Below, in pieces: positions 1 to 10,435 of a DNA stretch of 39,843 nt (positions are counted from its first letter, which is position 1; each line of letters starts with the position of its first letter). The notes under the pieces are model-generated. The model worked only from the letters and a program-made list of their open reading frames with translations, did no database searches and was not told the origin of the DNA. Position numbers and translations under genes: made by a program. Location of the stretch: positions 336,888 to 376,730 of the forward strand of contig NW_003116454.1 of assembly GCF_000003605.2 (NCBI RefSeq), written 5' to 3'. The DNA comes from Saccoglossus kowalevskii (Eukaryota; Hemichordata; Enteropneusta; Harrimaniidae).

Positions 1-84
1 TGTAAGTATTTGTCGAGTTCACATGAAAACACAGTGCAAATATCAGTTTTATAGGCAAGATGCACACACAGATAACGTTCGAAC

Positions 85-430
85 ACTGTAAAACATGCTG
101 AAAAAGCGACATGCAATTTTAGCGAAATGTGGTTAAATGACGTAATAGCAAAATGTTGATTTAGCGAATCTCTTGTCATTGTTGATTTCCTGTTTTCACA
201 ATACTTTTCTATCACGTGCCAAAACAAATGGGCAGTTATCACCTCCATAAAAACAAAGAAAAAACAGTCAAGTATAATTAGGAAGCGCCCCCGATTACTG
301 TATACAAATCCCCAAACCTTGGCCATTTTGAATTTATAATAAAGTCATTAGCGACATATTGAATTAGCGAATTAGTTCACTCGCTAAATTCGCCAAAAGA
401 CGTGCTCGCGAAAAAGACATGTTTTACAGT
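85..430. mobile_element. Non-autonomous inverted-repeat DNA transposon (MITE-like)
   Basis: The left end reads ACTGTAAAACATG (85-97). The right end is its exact reverse complement, CATGTTTTACAGT (418-430). Inside both ends the sequence is rich in TTAGCGAA and TCGCGAA-type motifs, so similarity extends inward imperfectly. There is no coding frame. No clear target-site duplication is visible (left flank CGAAC, right flank AAATA), so the superfamily cannot be assigned. Length (346 bp) and structure fit a MITE moved in trans by another element's transposase. Confidence 0.65.
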
Positions 431-1910
431 AAATAGGGTATTTACGTGCAAGTTTCCAATGCCTTCATAAAGTGAGAGTTTTGCTTTGCTCGGGATGTGT
501 TTCATTTATTTTGTTTTTACCATGCTTATTACATTTTGTAGCCCGATTTCTAAATATTATCGTTTTATTCACAACATTTCAGTTGAATTATATAAATTAG
601 TTGAAAATGAAATAACCAAGACATAAACATAAATAGCTGCCGAAATCTATCATGTCGTCGAGTTATTGTGGTTACATAGATCAGCGAAACAGTGGACTCA
701 ATGACGCGAAGGGAATGGAACATCATTCGAGGGGAAAACAAGTCACGTGTCTTCTGTCTCGCTCCCAGCGAGATGTCAGCGACCATTTGCGTCTAAGTCA
801 TATTAAATGTGATCATGTACATGCCGACCAACAATATATAGTCAACGGGAAAAAAATTTGCTTTTAAGATTTGTTAAATAAAACGTGCCACAAACAAAAT
901 TGTATCCGCATTTAACGTTTTGCAAAGCACTTAAACTGATGAAACAGTAAGCACCCCGGACGAGGAGCCATCTAAGAAGTGATCAAGTTTCTATCGATGG
1001 TGTGACGAGGCACTATATCGATAACGTTCTAAGTGTAGATATCGGCAACGTAAACAACGCTGTAATTGAAAAAAGTGGCCCTTTTTTTACAGAAACTATT
1101 TTTTTCATATTTTAATTTTCAACATCACTTTTTATTTAGTGTGCTTCATTACTCCATCTATCACGAGGTTTAGGCAATACATTTATTTCGGATTCATGTT
1201 CTTACATATTATCGTAGTACAGTGTGTTAGGTGAGCTGGCTATAGGAAAAGTGTTTTGGCATATACGATGAAAATTGTCACGCGCTTGCCGGGGTCTGTG
1301 GATGAAATGTTCTGTTTTCTCAATTGAGTGTCGCCGATTGACACGGAACTGCTAAGCAAGGCGGCCACTTAATAAATCAATGCCTAAATAATGTACGATG
1401 TTCCATTCTTGCATAGAACACATATTTAGGGCGACGTGACACTCAGGTTTTCTTGTTTGAACTCGTTAGTGATACAAATCTGTCGCTTGTGGGCCAGACG
1501 AGACAGAAATGAATTTTATCTTCAATCTGAATACCTTCACATATGCAAGAATGATAACAATGCGAACGCGTCTACTCGAACGTACATTATTGAACCTGAG
1601 AACTGAACATTTCGAGTAATCAATGTTGTTCCTACTATGGATTCGTCATAACATGCTTCTTACACATTAAACGAGCCAACAAGTTACAATGAAATACTTT
1701 CATTGACAAACTTATGTCTGTCTAAGCAAACCTTGAGATTTTTAACAGAAAAAAAGTGCTTTGATAAAACTGCCCGTCGCACACTTCTGCGCATGTGCCC
1801 ATTTACCAGAGTTAGAGAGAACAATTTATAACAGTTATATTATTTACAATTAAAACATCTAGGCTATCTGAATAAAAAGTGAAGGCGTGTATTTTCACCA
1901 TATTCAAATT
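431..1910. other. Intergenic or intronic DNA, no feature recognised
   Basis: AT-rich single-copy-looking sequence. Two overlapping opposite-strand open frames of about 70 codons (565-867) have no recognisable motifs and are most likely chance. A loose inverted pair (GAGTGTCGCC near 1326 and GGCGACGTGACACTC near 1430) is too imperfect to call as an element. Confidence 0.6.
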
Positions 1911-2030
1911 AATACAGGCGTGGTGGTTTAATAATCTAAATATGAATACAAACGTGGTGGATCATTATATGAATACAAGCCTGGAGATTTACTAATCTCC
2001 ATATGGTTACAAGCGTGGTGGTTTACTAAG
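1911..2030. repeat. Short degenerate tandem repeat with GCGTGGTGG core
   Basis: About four diverged units of roughly 28-35 bp. Each contains AATACAAGCGTGGTGG-like sequence followed by TTTACTAATCT and an ATATG junction (units near 1911, 1944, 1972 and 2006). A related single unit (GGCGGTTTACTAG and AAGCGTGGTG) reappears at 2938-2980, on the other side of block A. The motif therefore brackets that block and may mark its boundaries. Confidence 0.65.
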
Positions 2031-2040
2031 CGTTTCATTT

Positions 2041-2925
2041 TCAATTAACCATTCAGTACTTGTACTGACAAATTACTTTATACTTGTAGCCCCTCCTATA
2101 AAAATGGAAAAAACAGTGACTCCGCCAAGAATTGTTCCTTGTTGGAGTGTTGTTTTTTAATGACAAGAACCCAATGACGAAGTTTTCAACCATAAACTGT
2201 CACCAATACTGTCGTCAATTGTGACCATTATATTTCAGTAGGCCTTTCCAAATTCAGGGTTTATTCCATTAACACCATGACGCCATAGTAGTATACACCA
2301 CCGCAATGCATAAATACTAGCAGAAACAAAAGAAACCTGAAGTAATACAAATATAATATTAAATTGATATTATAAATGATGGTACTCATGAGTATATAAA
2401 TAACTGGTAATAATTATTAACTACTAATTACTTTATTCAAAACACAATTAAGATAGATATAAAACAACAAAGGATTCGGAGCACTTAATTGAAATATACA
2501 AGGTCGTAGGACAAAACGTAGTTATCTCGTAAATGGACAAATTTAGTACTCGACACTAACAGTTCTTTTGAACACAGAAGCTAGTGTAAAACATACACGT
2601 AAAACAGACAGGATACAGAACTGAAGCCATAAAAACTTATCCTCAGCCAGACTTGTGCTGGTAGCTGGAAGCAGCCAGTGGAAAATCCTGTTTGATGATA
2701 GTTCTACTGAGCTGTCATACCATGGTTCATTATGGCAATCGTTATGTAAATGATAATGGTATATCATTCCAACATTATTATATATCATTTACAATTACAA
2801 AAAATAATAAAATGTCGTCAACTCATTCTACCTGATACAAATGTACAATACGAATTACTTCGTATAATTAAGAAATAAATAAATAAATAAAGAAAAAAAG
2901 GGTCAGTTGAGCAGTGCCCTCACTG
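2041..2925. repeat. Block A: first copy of a ~0.9 kb diverged direct repeat
   Basis: It aligns by eye along its length to 4137-5085. Shared landmarks are CAGTACTTGTACTGACAAATTA at the left, GCCATAGTAGTA, AGAAACCTGAA, GGTAATAATTATTAAC, GAGCACTTAATTGAA and AATTTAGTACTCGACACTA, then a short AAAT run and GGGTCAGTTGA at the right. In the 2530-2640 segment the copies differ at roughly one base in eight. Block A has about 100 bp not present in block B around 2150-2270. On the minus strand it carries AATAAA (2432-2437), conserved in block B, so the block may derive from a 3' UTR of minus-strand genes such as the fragment at 3061-3740. Confidence 0.8.
2432..2437 (-). promoter_or_regulatory. Candidate polyadenylation signal AATAAA
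   Basis: Canonical AATAAA on the minus strand, in the context TTGAATAAAG, which is preserved in block B (4453-4458). It lies about 620 bp downstream of the minus-strand stop codon at 3061-3063. Its preservation in both diverged copies is why it is listed; AATAAA alone is common in AT-rich DNA. Confidence 0.4.
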
Positions 2926-3060
2926 ATGGATATATATGGCGGTTTACTAGTCACAACAAATAAATATAAGCGTGGTGTTCCTTGAATGTTGAGTTTTGAT
3001 TGACATTTCATCTAATTGATACTAAGAACTTGTGTCCATCTATTTACACTTAAAGCCTCT
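2926..3060. other. Junction between block A and the decayed coding region
   Basis: Contains one unit of the GCGTGGTG repeat (2938-2980). It is followed by a stretch (2988-3060) weakly resembling the left end of block A (AGAACTTGTG against AGTACTTGTA, then AAAGCCTC against GTAGCCCCTC). This suggests nested or repeated duplication. No gene. Confidence 0.4.
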
Positions 3061-3740
3061 TTACTTTTTGGTTTCTATGACAAGCTTCAGGTCAGCTGAT
3101 ATACCACCACCCATGACATTTAGTCGGGTTTCACACACAGAAGCTTTCTCTCCAAGAGTCTGATCTATAGTCCCTCTACCAGCAGCAGAATGGCCCTATC
3201 CCAAAATTCCCACAAAAGGAATGCAAAATCCAAATGCTTCAAGTTCCCACTTCAAAAATTCATTGCACCTTACCCAAGTGTCTTTTTGTTTAAGTGTCTT
3301 GTCACGAAAGGTATTGACTTGCTTGTTTGTTCTCACAACTTTATCAAACAAATGCATCAGTGTCAGGGAATATTTATGATAGGATACTGAGTGTTGTCGA
3401 TTACATTGATAATACATTTCTGTATACAATTGAATTAGGGTCATTAGTCGAACCAATCAGTTTTTTTGATTTCTACCTTTTTGTAATTTCATGTTCTAAA
3501 CGACTAACTCGTGACAACTTCTTGTCCAAACTCATGTTCTGTGTCTATAAGGCCAATTTGCATGGCATCAATACGACCCTTCTTGTACATTCTCTCGAAA
3601 TGAGATAATCTGTTTACAGATTCACATTGCATTGCTAATTCAGTTTGCAATGAAATAATATGTTGCTCAATTGGATTTGGGGTTTCCGAGGAGGTCATAA
3701 TAGACTGACAACCAACCAACATTAGATCAAACCACACGCC
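3061..3740 (-). pseudogene. Broken minus-strand coding region, family unknown
   Basis: Two open stretches on the minus strand look protein-like. The upstream one has a plausible ATG at 3698-3696, preceded by an acceptor-like pyrimidine run and CAG. It encodes about 64 residues from MTSSETPNPIEQ to a stop at 3504-3506, with heptad-like leucine, isoleucine and glutamate spacing suggesting a coiled coil. A one-base shift near 3510 continues the protein-like reading as RVSRLEHEITK up to a GTAGAA donor-like site. The downstream stretch contains FDKVVRTNKQVN and WELEAFGFCIPF. It meets one in-frame TAG (3196-3198) and then continues in the same frame through GHSAAGRGTIDQTLGE and GGGISADLKLVIETKK to TAA at 3061-3063. 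I do not recognise the family. It could be an exon set of a host gene, a retrocopy or a mobile-element gene. The stop and the frameshift argue for decay, unless the frameshift region is an intron. Confidence 0.5.
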
Positions 3741-4136
3741 ATTAACTTACAGGTATGGGATATTACAAATAGTAAAAGCAACTCTAATTAAAATAATTTG
3801 ATGTTAAATAAATAAATCAAAATTAGCTAACATACAGCAAAATAACAATTCAACAATTCACAAAACATTATTGGGCAATATGCCACTTAATATATACTAT
3901 GTAACTTATTTAATATACAAATTTAATTATTACAAGTTATGATATTAGGTTGCACTCAGGTCAAGTTTAATTGAGTGTAATTAATTTAAGCATTGCACGA
4001 TAAAAAATGTCATGTAGTTTACTATCATCAAAACTTGCATATATTTGTATAATAGCATAATAAATGATATAGCATGATATTATTGTCAACCAACACCCGA
4101 AAGTCAATCAGATATTGTAATAAAATGTTCAACCTT
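3741..4136. other. AT-rich spacer between the coding fragment and block B
   Basis: Very AT-rich, with no motif, repeat or coding frame that I can support. Confidence 0.6.
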
Positions 4137-4452
4137 ACAATTAATTATTCTGTACTTGTACTGACAAATTACTTGTATACTTGCAGCTGTCAAAACGAAA
4201 AACAACGATGGATACAACACCAAGTTGTGTTCTTGGTAGGGGTTTAGGGCTTTCAAATTCAGCCATAGTAGTACTAACAGTGGATAAACCATCGCAATGC
4301 GTAAATAGAAGAACAAACAAAAGAAACCTGAAATAATACAAAAACGATATGACATTCATAATATAAATATATAAATAACTGTTAGATGGGAAACAACGAC
4401 AAAACATGGTTACCTCGTAAATAAATGGTAATAATTATTAACAACTAATGTC

Positions 4453-4458
4453 TTTATT
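4453..4458 (-). promoter_or_regulatory. Candidate polyadenylation signal AATAAA (block B copy)
   Basis: Minus-strand AATAAA in the context TTGAATAAAG, at the position equivalent to 2432-2437 in block A. Confidence 0.35.
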
Positions 4459-4900
4459 CAATACACAATTATATTGTTGAAAATTATCTATAGATATAAA
4501 AGAACACAAGATTGGGAGCACTTAATTGAATTATACAAGGTCGGAAATGGACAAATTTAGTACTCGACACTACCAGTTCTTTTGAATACAGAACCTAGTG
4601 TAAAGCATACACGTTATACAGACATGATGTAGAACTGAATCCATAAAAAACTATTCCAGGTTGTACTTAAGATGGGGGCAGCCCGTGCAGAATCTGTTTG
4701 ATAATAGTTCTGAGCTCTACTGCCTCATGTCACACCAACCCTTTGACCTCATACCATGGGTCACTATAGTAATCGTTATGTAATTAATAATGATTTATCA
4801 TTCCAACAATATTTTATATCTCTCACCAATGAAAAAAATGATAAAATAAGGTCAACTCATTCTACGTAATACAAATGTACAATGCAAAATTATTTTCAAC

Positions 4901-5054
<154 letters not shown>

Positions 5055-5085
5055 AGGGTCAGTTGAATTGTGTCCTCTCTGTTCG

Positions 5086-7903
5086 TAGTTAATTACTTAA
5101 ATAACTGTAACTGCAGCTGATCCACTGAAGTGTCCCTTTGTGTCCAAAATGACGAAATTTTCTATTTCTAGCTTGATCACTATCAAAATAAATTGTATCA
5201 TATTTATGTGAATGAATGTATGTAGTTTACGGTTTACGGTATTGCTATACAATCGTTGTATGAATACATTTTTATAGTTTACAATCTTTATATAAATACG
5301 CGTTTGAGGTTACAAATGTTCATACGACTACAAGAAAGTTTACATTCCATATATGAACACACTTTTGGTACCTGATTTACAATCCGCACACATAGAAACA
5401 AAATAGGTGTAAATATATAGGTATGAACATGGATCATGTAACACTGAGTCAGTCGAGTTAAGACTTTACGTGTTAATGCTTGCGTCTCGCGTCGATTTCA
5501 TCAGCTATCTCATCGTTTGAGAAAAAAATACTTCCAATCCATAATGCATTGCTGTAAGCCTTAATTAGGGTCGTAATCTTCTTTAACATGACGTCATCGA
5601 TGGAAGCTGTGTTTCATCAGATTTCGCCGGGAGTGATGAAGCACCTCGAATCATGAATAGACATCAAAGGTACAATCTACGATAACGAATCGTACAATAA
5701 TAGCTGGGTAAATAAACGAAATTAAACTCGAGGGATTCGTAGCCGTTTGTCTATTCTGACAGTGTAGTCAGTCTGTATCTACACCTGTCTTTAAGTCCAG
5801 AAACGTGCGCAAAACTCATTCTGTGTGAAAACAGAAAAAACATGTCCCCCATAAGTGCCAAGTGTACGTATATTGATTACATTGAACGACACCCATGTGT
5901 AGAGTGGGGCTTTGATCTAACCTGATTAACATATTCGCTTTCAGCTCGTACCTAATCTTATCGAAAATTACAAAAGTGTTCATGCATCTGCTCGTTTTTT
6001 CCTTTTTAAATGTTCATAAACTATTTTTTAAGCAATAATTTCACCCTTTAAACATTTCCGATTATTGAAATTTGAAATTTTCGTCAGTTTTAAGGATACT
6101 GCTACGTCTTGGTTGACCGAAACAATTACCCGCTGAAATTATTCGATTGCTTTCAATATTCCCTCATCAGCGAGTGCCCCGTCTGTATTTGAAATGCACA
6201 GTCACTGATTGCGCGTGACGAGTTGCAGGTTATGAACAGATTTCCTTCATCATATACGTCGTTCTTGACGGAATGCACGTCCACACATCAATTTTGGTAT
6301 TTGTCTTCCAATTTTGAGTTTAATAAAATGACAATGGCCCCAATGTGCGATGTTACAATGACTGACAAGGCAGTCTAAACCTGCTCTTTGTAAGAGTATT
6401 ATAGGTATCTCGTATCCAGCATAAAGCCAATCTACGCTGTCACTGATTCCCAGTGAAAACGGAATTAGCCTAAAGCAAAGTTAATAATGTCCTTCCATTA
6501 GTGGCTTTACAGTCGCACTGAAGGTTTCCAGCAGCGCTTCATGCATACACTCTACTCATTATCCTGTGCGTAAACAATCAATGCTGACGCTAATACCTTC
6601 ACAAGCAACGAACCCGGAATAAAACACGTCGTTAGGCGTCCTGAAACAGCAACTTCTAAAGCCAATCCGGAAAGCTTTTTTTCTCTATTTTTTCTATTTT
6701 TGTTGATGCAGTTTATCTTTATTTGCGATGGCAAGAGTATTATCGAATAACGAGTTTAACGCAACACCCGTCTTTTAAGGAGTTGAAATCGAATTAAGAA
6801 CGGGGAAAAAACAAGTCAGCATGGTCCACTTACACGACATTTCTAACGCATGCAATCTCACACAAATTAATGTACACGAACCCGATCGGAAAATACACCT
6901 GTTATAATCAATATTTTGTTACCTTTCTCTACGTGACGCAACGATTAGTCTTTTATTCGAATTGTCACTTGGGAATATGGTTTACGAATGATATCACATA
7001 CATATTGATGGGAAAATGCATATATTTTAATATATAAATGACGCCACCATACTGACGAAATGACATGGATAATAAATACAGAAAAATAACAATAATGCAG
7101 GACAACAATGCCCGAGATATATATATAATTGAATTTGCACAATCTGAAATACAATTTTTGTAGAAAAGAGGTCAATATTTTATTTCAAACATTTTTAAAT
7201 ATTATGACAGAATAAATACACATTCTATTAAGTGCTTGATATGTTATTGAGAACGCCTCGGTTTTAAAATGGCGAACTAACACATTTTGTATAGTGAGTA
7301 ATCAGGCTGTTCAATTGTTTGTCTGTAACAGTATGATTGATTCATGTCTGTGATCTTCACGTAATGATGTTACTAGTGGATTGAGCATTTAATGTAGAGG
7401 AAAGTTTATTAAGTTTCGGGCACAGAACTTTTTGGCTCTGTTTACATAAATATGTCGTCAATGGGAACGTTTTACATTGTAATGTTTGGATGATCGGTTA
7501 TGCGGTGGTGGTAAATTTGAAAAATAACACATCTACTGTTAATATTATTCGTATTTCAAGAAGGCATTATGTGAACATATCGTATGTTTTAAAAGCCAGA
7601 GGAAAAAATTTCCGATTAGATGTATGTTTACGTATTTCACCTTTACATCTTATGCTCAACTGATAGAATCTCACTGACAATTTTGTAACCTTTCACTGAA
7701 AGCAAATATTTGATAGAGGGAATTGTTTTGTTCTATTCTAGATGATTCAACGGACTGAGGTGCAGGTGTCTCGAATACGTGCGATTAACACTAGTGACTT
7801 TAACATAACATTCGATTACCTTTCAAAAATAATACAAATGTGAAAAAAAAAATGACCGAAAAAAACAAACATTCCAGGGTTGGAATATTTGTAGGCTGAA
7901 TAC
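5086..7903. other. Long noncoding stretch with one candidate regulatory island
   Basis: No coding frame above about 76 codons and no recognised repeat. The section from about 5450 to 5960 is less AT-rich and includes the motif island described separately (5560-5680). The remainder shows nothing I can support. Confidence 0.6.
5560..5680. promoter_or_regulatory. Candidate cis-regulatory island (CRE and TCF/LEF-like sites)
   Basis: Contains a perfect palindromic CRE/ATF site TGACGTCA (5589-5596). It also contains CATCAAAGG (5662-5670), whose reverse complement CCTTTGATG matches the TCF/LEF consensus. Base composition is more balanced than the surroundings. Function is inferred from motifs only. 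Confidence 0.3.
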
Positions 7904-8010
7904 TTAAAGCGCGGTGGTCGTCGCGCAGCGCGTGTTCGAATTTTATGTAAATAAACAATGTATTTTACACGCGTTGTATACGTCGCTATGAGTCCCATAT
8001 CGAACACGAC
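7904..8010 (+). mobile_element. TTAA-type MITE, copy 1 (right end lost)
   Basis: The left end TTAAAGCGCGGTGGTCGTCG matches the inverted end of the copy at 25226-25358. The interior shares GTAAATAAACAATGTATTTTAC, then TATACGTCGCTATGAGTCCC and ATATCGAACACGAC. The expected right inverted end is not recognisable after about 8010, so this copy is truncated or diverged. Confidence 0.7.
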
Positions 8011-8788
8011 AGTGTGTTTATATGTGTAGACCTGCTAGCTAGTTTGTCTATGATCAACCCCGATTTCCCGAGCGGAGCCGATATTTATATTTAGATGCAT
8101 TTTGTAGCAAGAAAACAATAATGCATAAATTACAACATTTAACACGAAATTGGAACACTCGATTACAACAAGCGCCTCACCACTGCAGACAGATGTACTC
8201 CTTACCACATCTAACTCAACGCCCTAGAACTAACAGCCAAAAATAACGCACGAGTACGACCCTAACGTGATGATGTGTGTACAACTGACAAAACAAGTAA
8301 AGGTATGCTATTTGTTTACGCATTCTGATAAAGAATGCCTGCACCATTAATAATTCAAAATGTGTAGGATATATGATGTAGTTGTGATTAAATTATAAAA
8401 TTAGTCAAGATTAATTATAATTTGCTTGAGTTATGATTTAGTGCATACAATATTTCTCATACGAAGGCGTGGCTCAATATTATCATACAACAACCGCCAA
8501 AAAGGAATAAACCGTGCACATTGATAATGATATCCACTCGGAACCTTGCAGTTACATTTAAAACAAATTGTGGTAGACTTAATTATGATGTTACACTTGC
8601 ACCAAGTGTCATAACATTATTAATGTTAGTATATACAGAAGAATGTTCAGACTGCATAGCGAGATATTTTGTATCACGGGCATTTTAGCAACGACTGCTA
8701 TCGATTCAACAAAACCATTCACTTCATTATTTATAAATATTTATTAAATTTCTATGGTAGTTGTGTCAAATCAGTCAAGCAATAACAT
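8011..8788. other. Noncoding AT-rich DNA, no feature recognised
   Basis: No repeat, coding frame or motif cluster that I can support. Confidence 0.6.
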
Positions 8789-8966
8789 CATTTGAAAAAA
8801 TGTGATTTCTTCGGTTTCCGTTTAAATTGTGAAATTGATAAATATATTTGTAGACAATGAAACCATATTTTAACGCCATTTGAAAAAAAATGTGATTTCA
8901 TCGGTTTAATTTTACATTGTGGTTTTTATAAATATATTTGTAGACAGTGAAACTATGTTTTGATTG
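8789..8966. repeat. Tandem duplication, two diverged ~88 bp units
   Basis: Both units start CATTTGAAAAAA, continue TGTGATTTC then TCGGTTT, and share ATAAATATATTTGTAGACA then GTGAAAC or ATGAAAC. Unit 1 begins at 8789 and unit 2 at 8877. Internal substitutions and small indels show the duplication is old. Confidence 0.85.
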
Positions 8967-10019
8967 TTGTGTCTGTTTTGCTTGGTGCGAGTCAAGTTTT
9001 TATTATTTTTTTTACATTTATGTTTTTGATTTATAGCAAAAATGTTGACATTCCCTTTTGCCTTAATACATGAACGTATGCGATAGCAAAATGTGCACCA
9101 CATTGGAGATGGTTCATTTTCATACACATCCGATGTAACCTTCATGCACATCCAATCTCCGGATTACTACTGCTCCCTCCGGGGCTTGCGGAAGAGTAGG
9201 GGGGAAATGTGAACATTAATAGTAGAAATCAAAAACAAACCTTTTTGTACCTTACATATTTAAATATGTCTAATGGATATGCATCAGTTCAGCCACATTA
9301 GTGTCGCCAAAATATATTGTCTCGGGCAAAAGGGGTGAAATTATACGCATACTGTTTCATACGAATCCAACATTTTTCCAACATTATGTAGTTTACAATC
9401 GACTATAACACATCCATATATACTCATTCAGCAAAAAAAGTGATGTGTCAACAAGCAGTCAGATATGTGTTTATAGGCTTATTTCCTTGTTTGAGCTAGA
9501 ATTTGCACTACAATTTGTCAATGGGTATTTTTCCTTCAGTGATTTAGAGTAAAAATACCACACGGAGATAGGATATAAACGCATTAATCTTTTATCATAT
9601 ATCAATCAATCTCATGGAAGTGTGGGCCGGTGGGAATCACACAGCATTCCAACCAGAAACGGAGTCTTAGTCTTAAATTGATATTCCTAAATTATATATT
9701 ATACATTATACCAAATTATATTCTCTGCAGTTAAAAGCTTTAAATGTGTCCCACGCGTACAAACAAAAGCAATATTTTTAATGGGCTATTGTATATAATT
9801 ATGTATATTGTATATATATCGTTTTGTTTACATAGCTTTGAGACCCATATGGAACACGAGCTCAGCAGGTATGATATGCGTGAAAATGCGCAAATGCGCC
9901 TCCCTTAAAACAAAATATTATAAATGTGACTCCTGTTTACTCACATAAGTACACTTACAAACAAATAATTTGCACTTATTCCCTTTGAATTGTGAAATAT
10001 GACACATTTTGTTCCCACT
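8967..10019. other. Noncoding DNA, possible transposon scrap at 9815-9870
   Basis: Mostly featureless. A short piece near 9828-9868 (GTTTACATAGCT, then TGAGACCCATATGGAACACGAG) resembles the right interior of the TTAA-type MITE family (CGCTATGAGTCCCATATCGAACACGA). It may be a fifth, heavily decayed copy. Confidence 0.35.
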
Positions 10020-10435
10020 TTAAAATCACTTTAAGTGTTCTATAACTGAACACATATTAAGTGTTTTTCTTAAAATGCCTAATGGTTATATTCAACACTA
10101 TTGTTTTAAGATAAAACATTATTACTGTATTAGGGTAAAACATTTAAAGTGTTTATAAGCTTGTCCCCATTTATAAACACTCGAGTGTTTACAATCTGCA
10201 TAATTATTGAAAGTGTTTATGATGAAAACGCTTGTAAGTCGGGAAAGTTTTTGTATACAACATATTTATGTAAAGTGTTTCCACTTTAAACACGCATTGA
10301 AAAGTGTTCATTATCACAACACTTTTAAAGTTGTTTTTACTAGACATATATTTTGAGAAATGTTTCCACCAGAAACACGCATCACAACACTTTGAAAAGT
10401 GCGTTCACGCAAAACGCAATCTACATATTGAAAAG
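10020..10435. repeat. Cluster of AAGTG/CACTT motifs with diverged tandem units
   Basis: At least a dozen copies of AAAGTGTTT or its reverse complement occur within about 415 bp, including near 10034, 10058, 10147, 10213, 10274, 10301, 10319, 10388 and 10430. There is a perfect 18-bp palindrome TAAACACTCGAGTGTTTA at 10174-10191. Two longer units can be aligned (around 10270-10335 and 10352-10405), sharing GTTTCCAC, AAACACGCAT, ATCACAACACTTT and AAAGTG. This is either a degenerate satellite or a homotypic binding-site cluster. AAGTG is the core of NK2-class homeodomain sites. Confidence 0.6.

Noticed and set aside
652-867. 71-codon plus-strand frame starting at ATG
   Set aside because: Overlaps an equally long minus-strand frame; no motif, no upstream promoter or splice evidence.
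1321-1445. Inverted-repeat element with GAGTGTC/GACACTC ends
   Set aside because: The arms match only with a 3-base insertion and no target-site duplication is visible.
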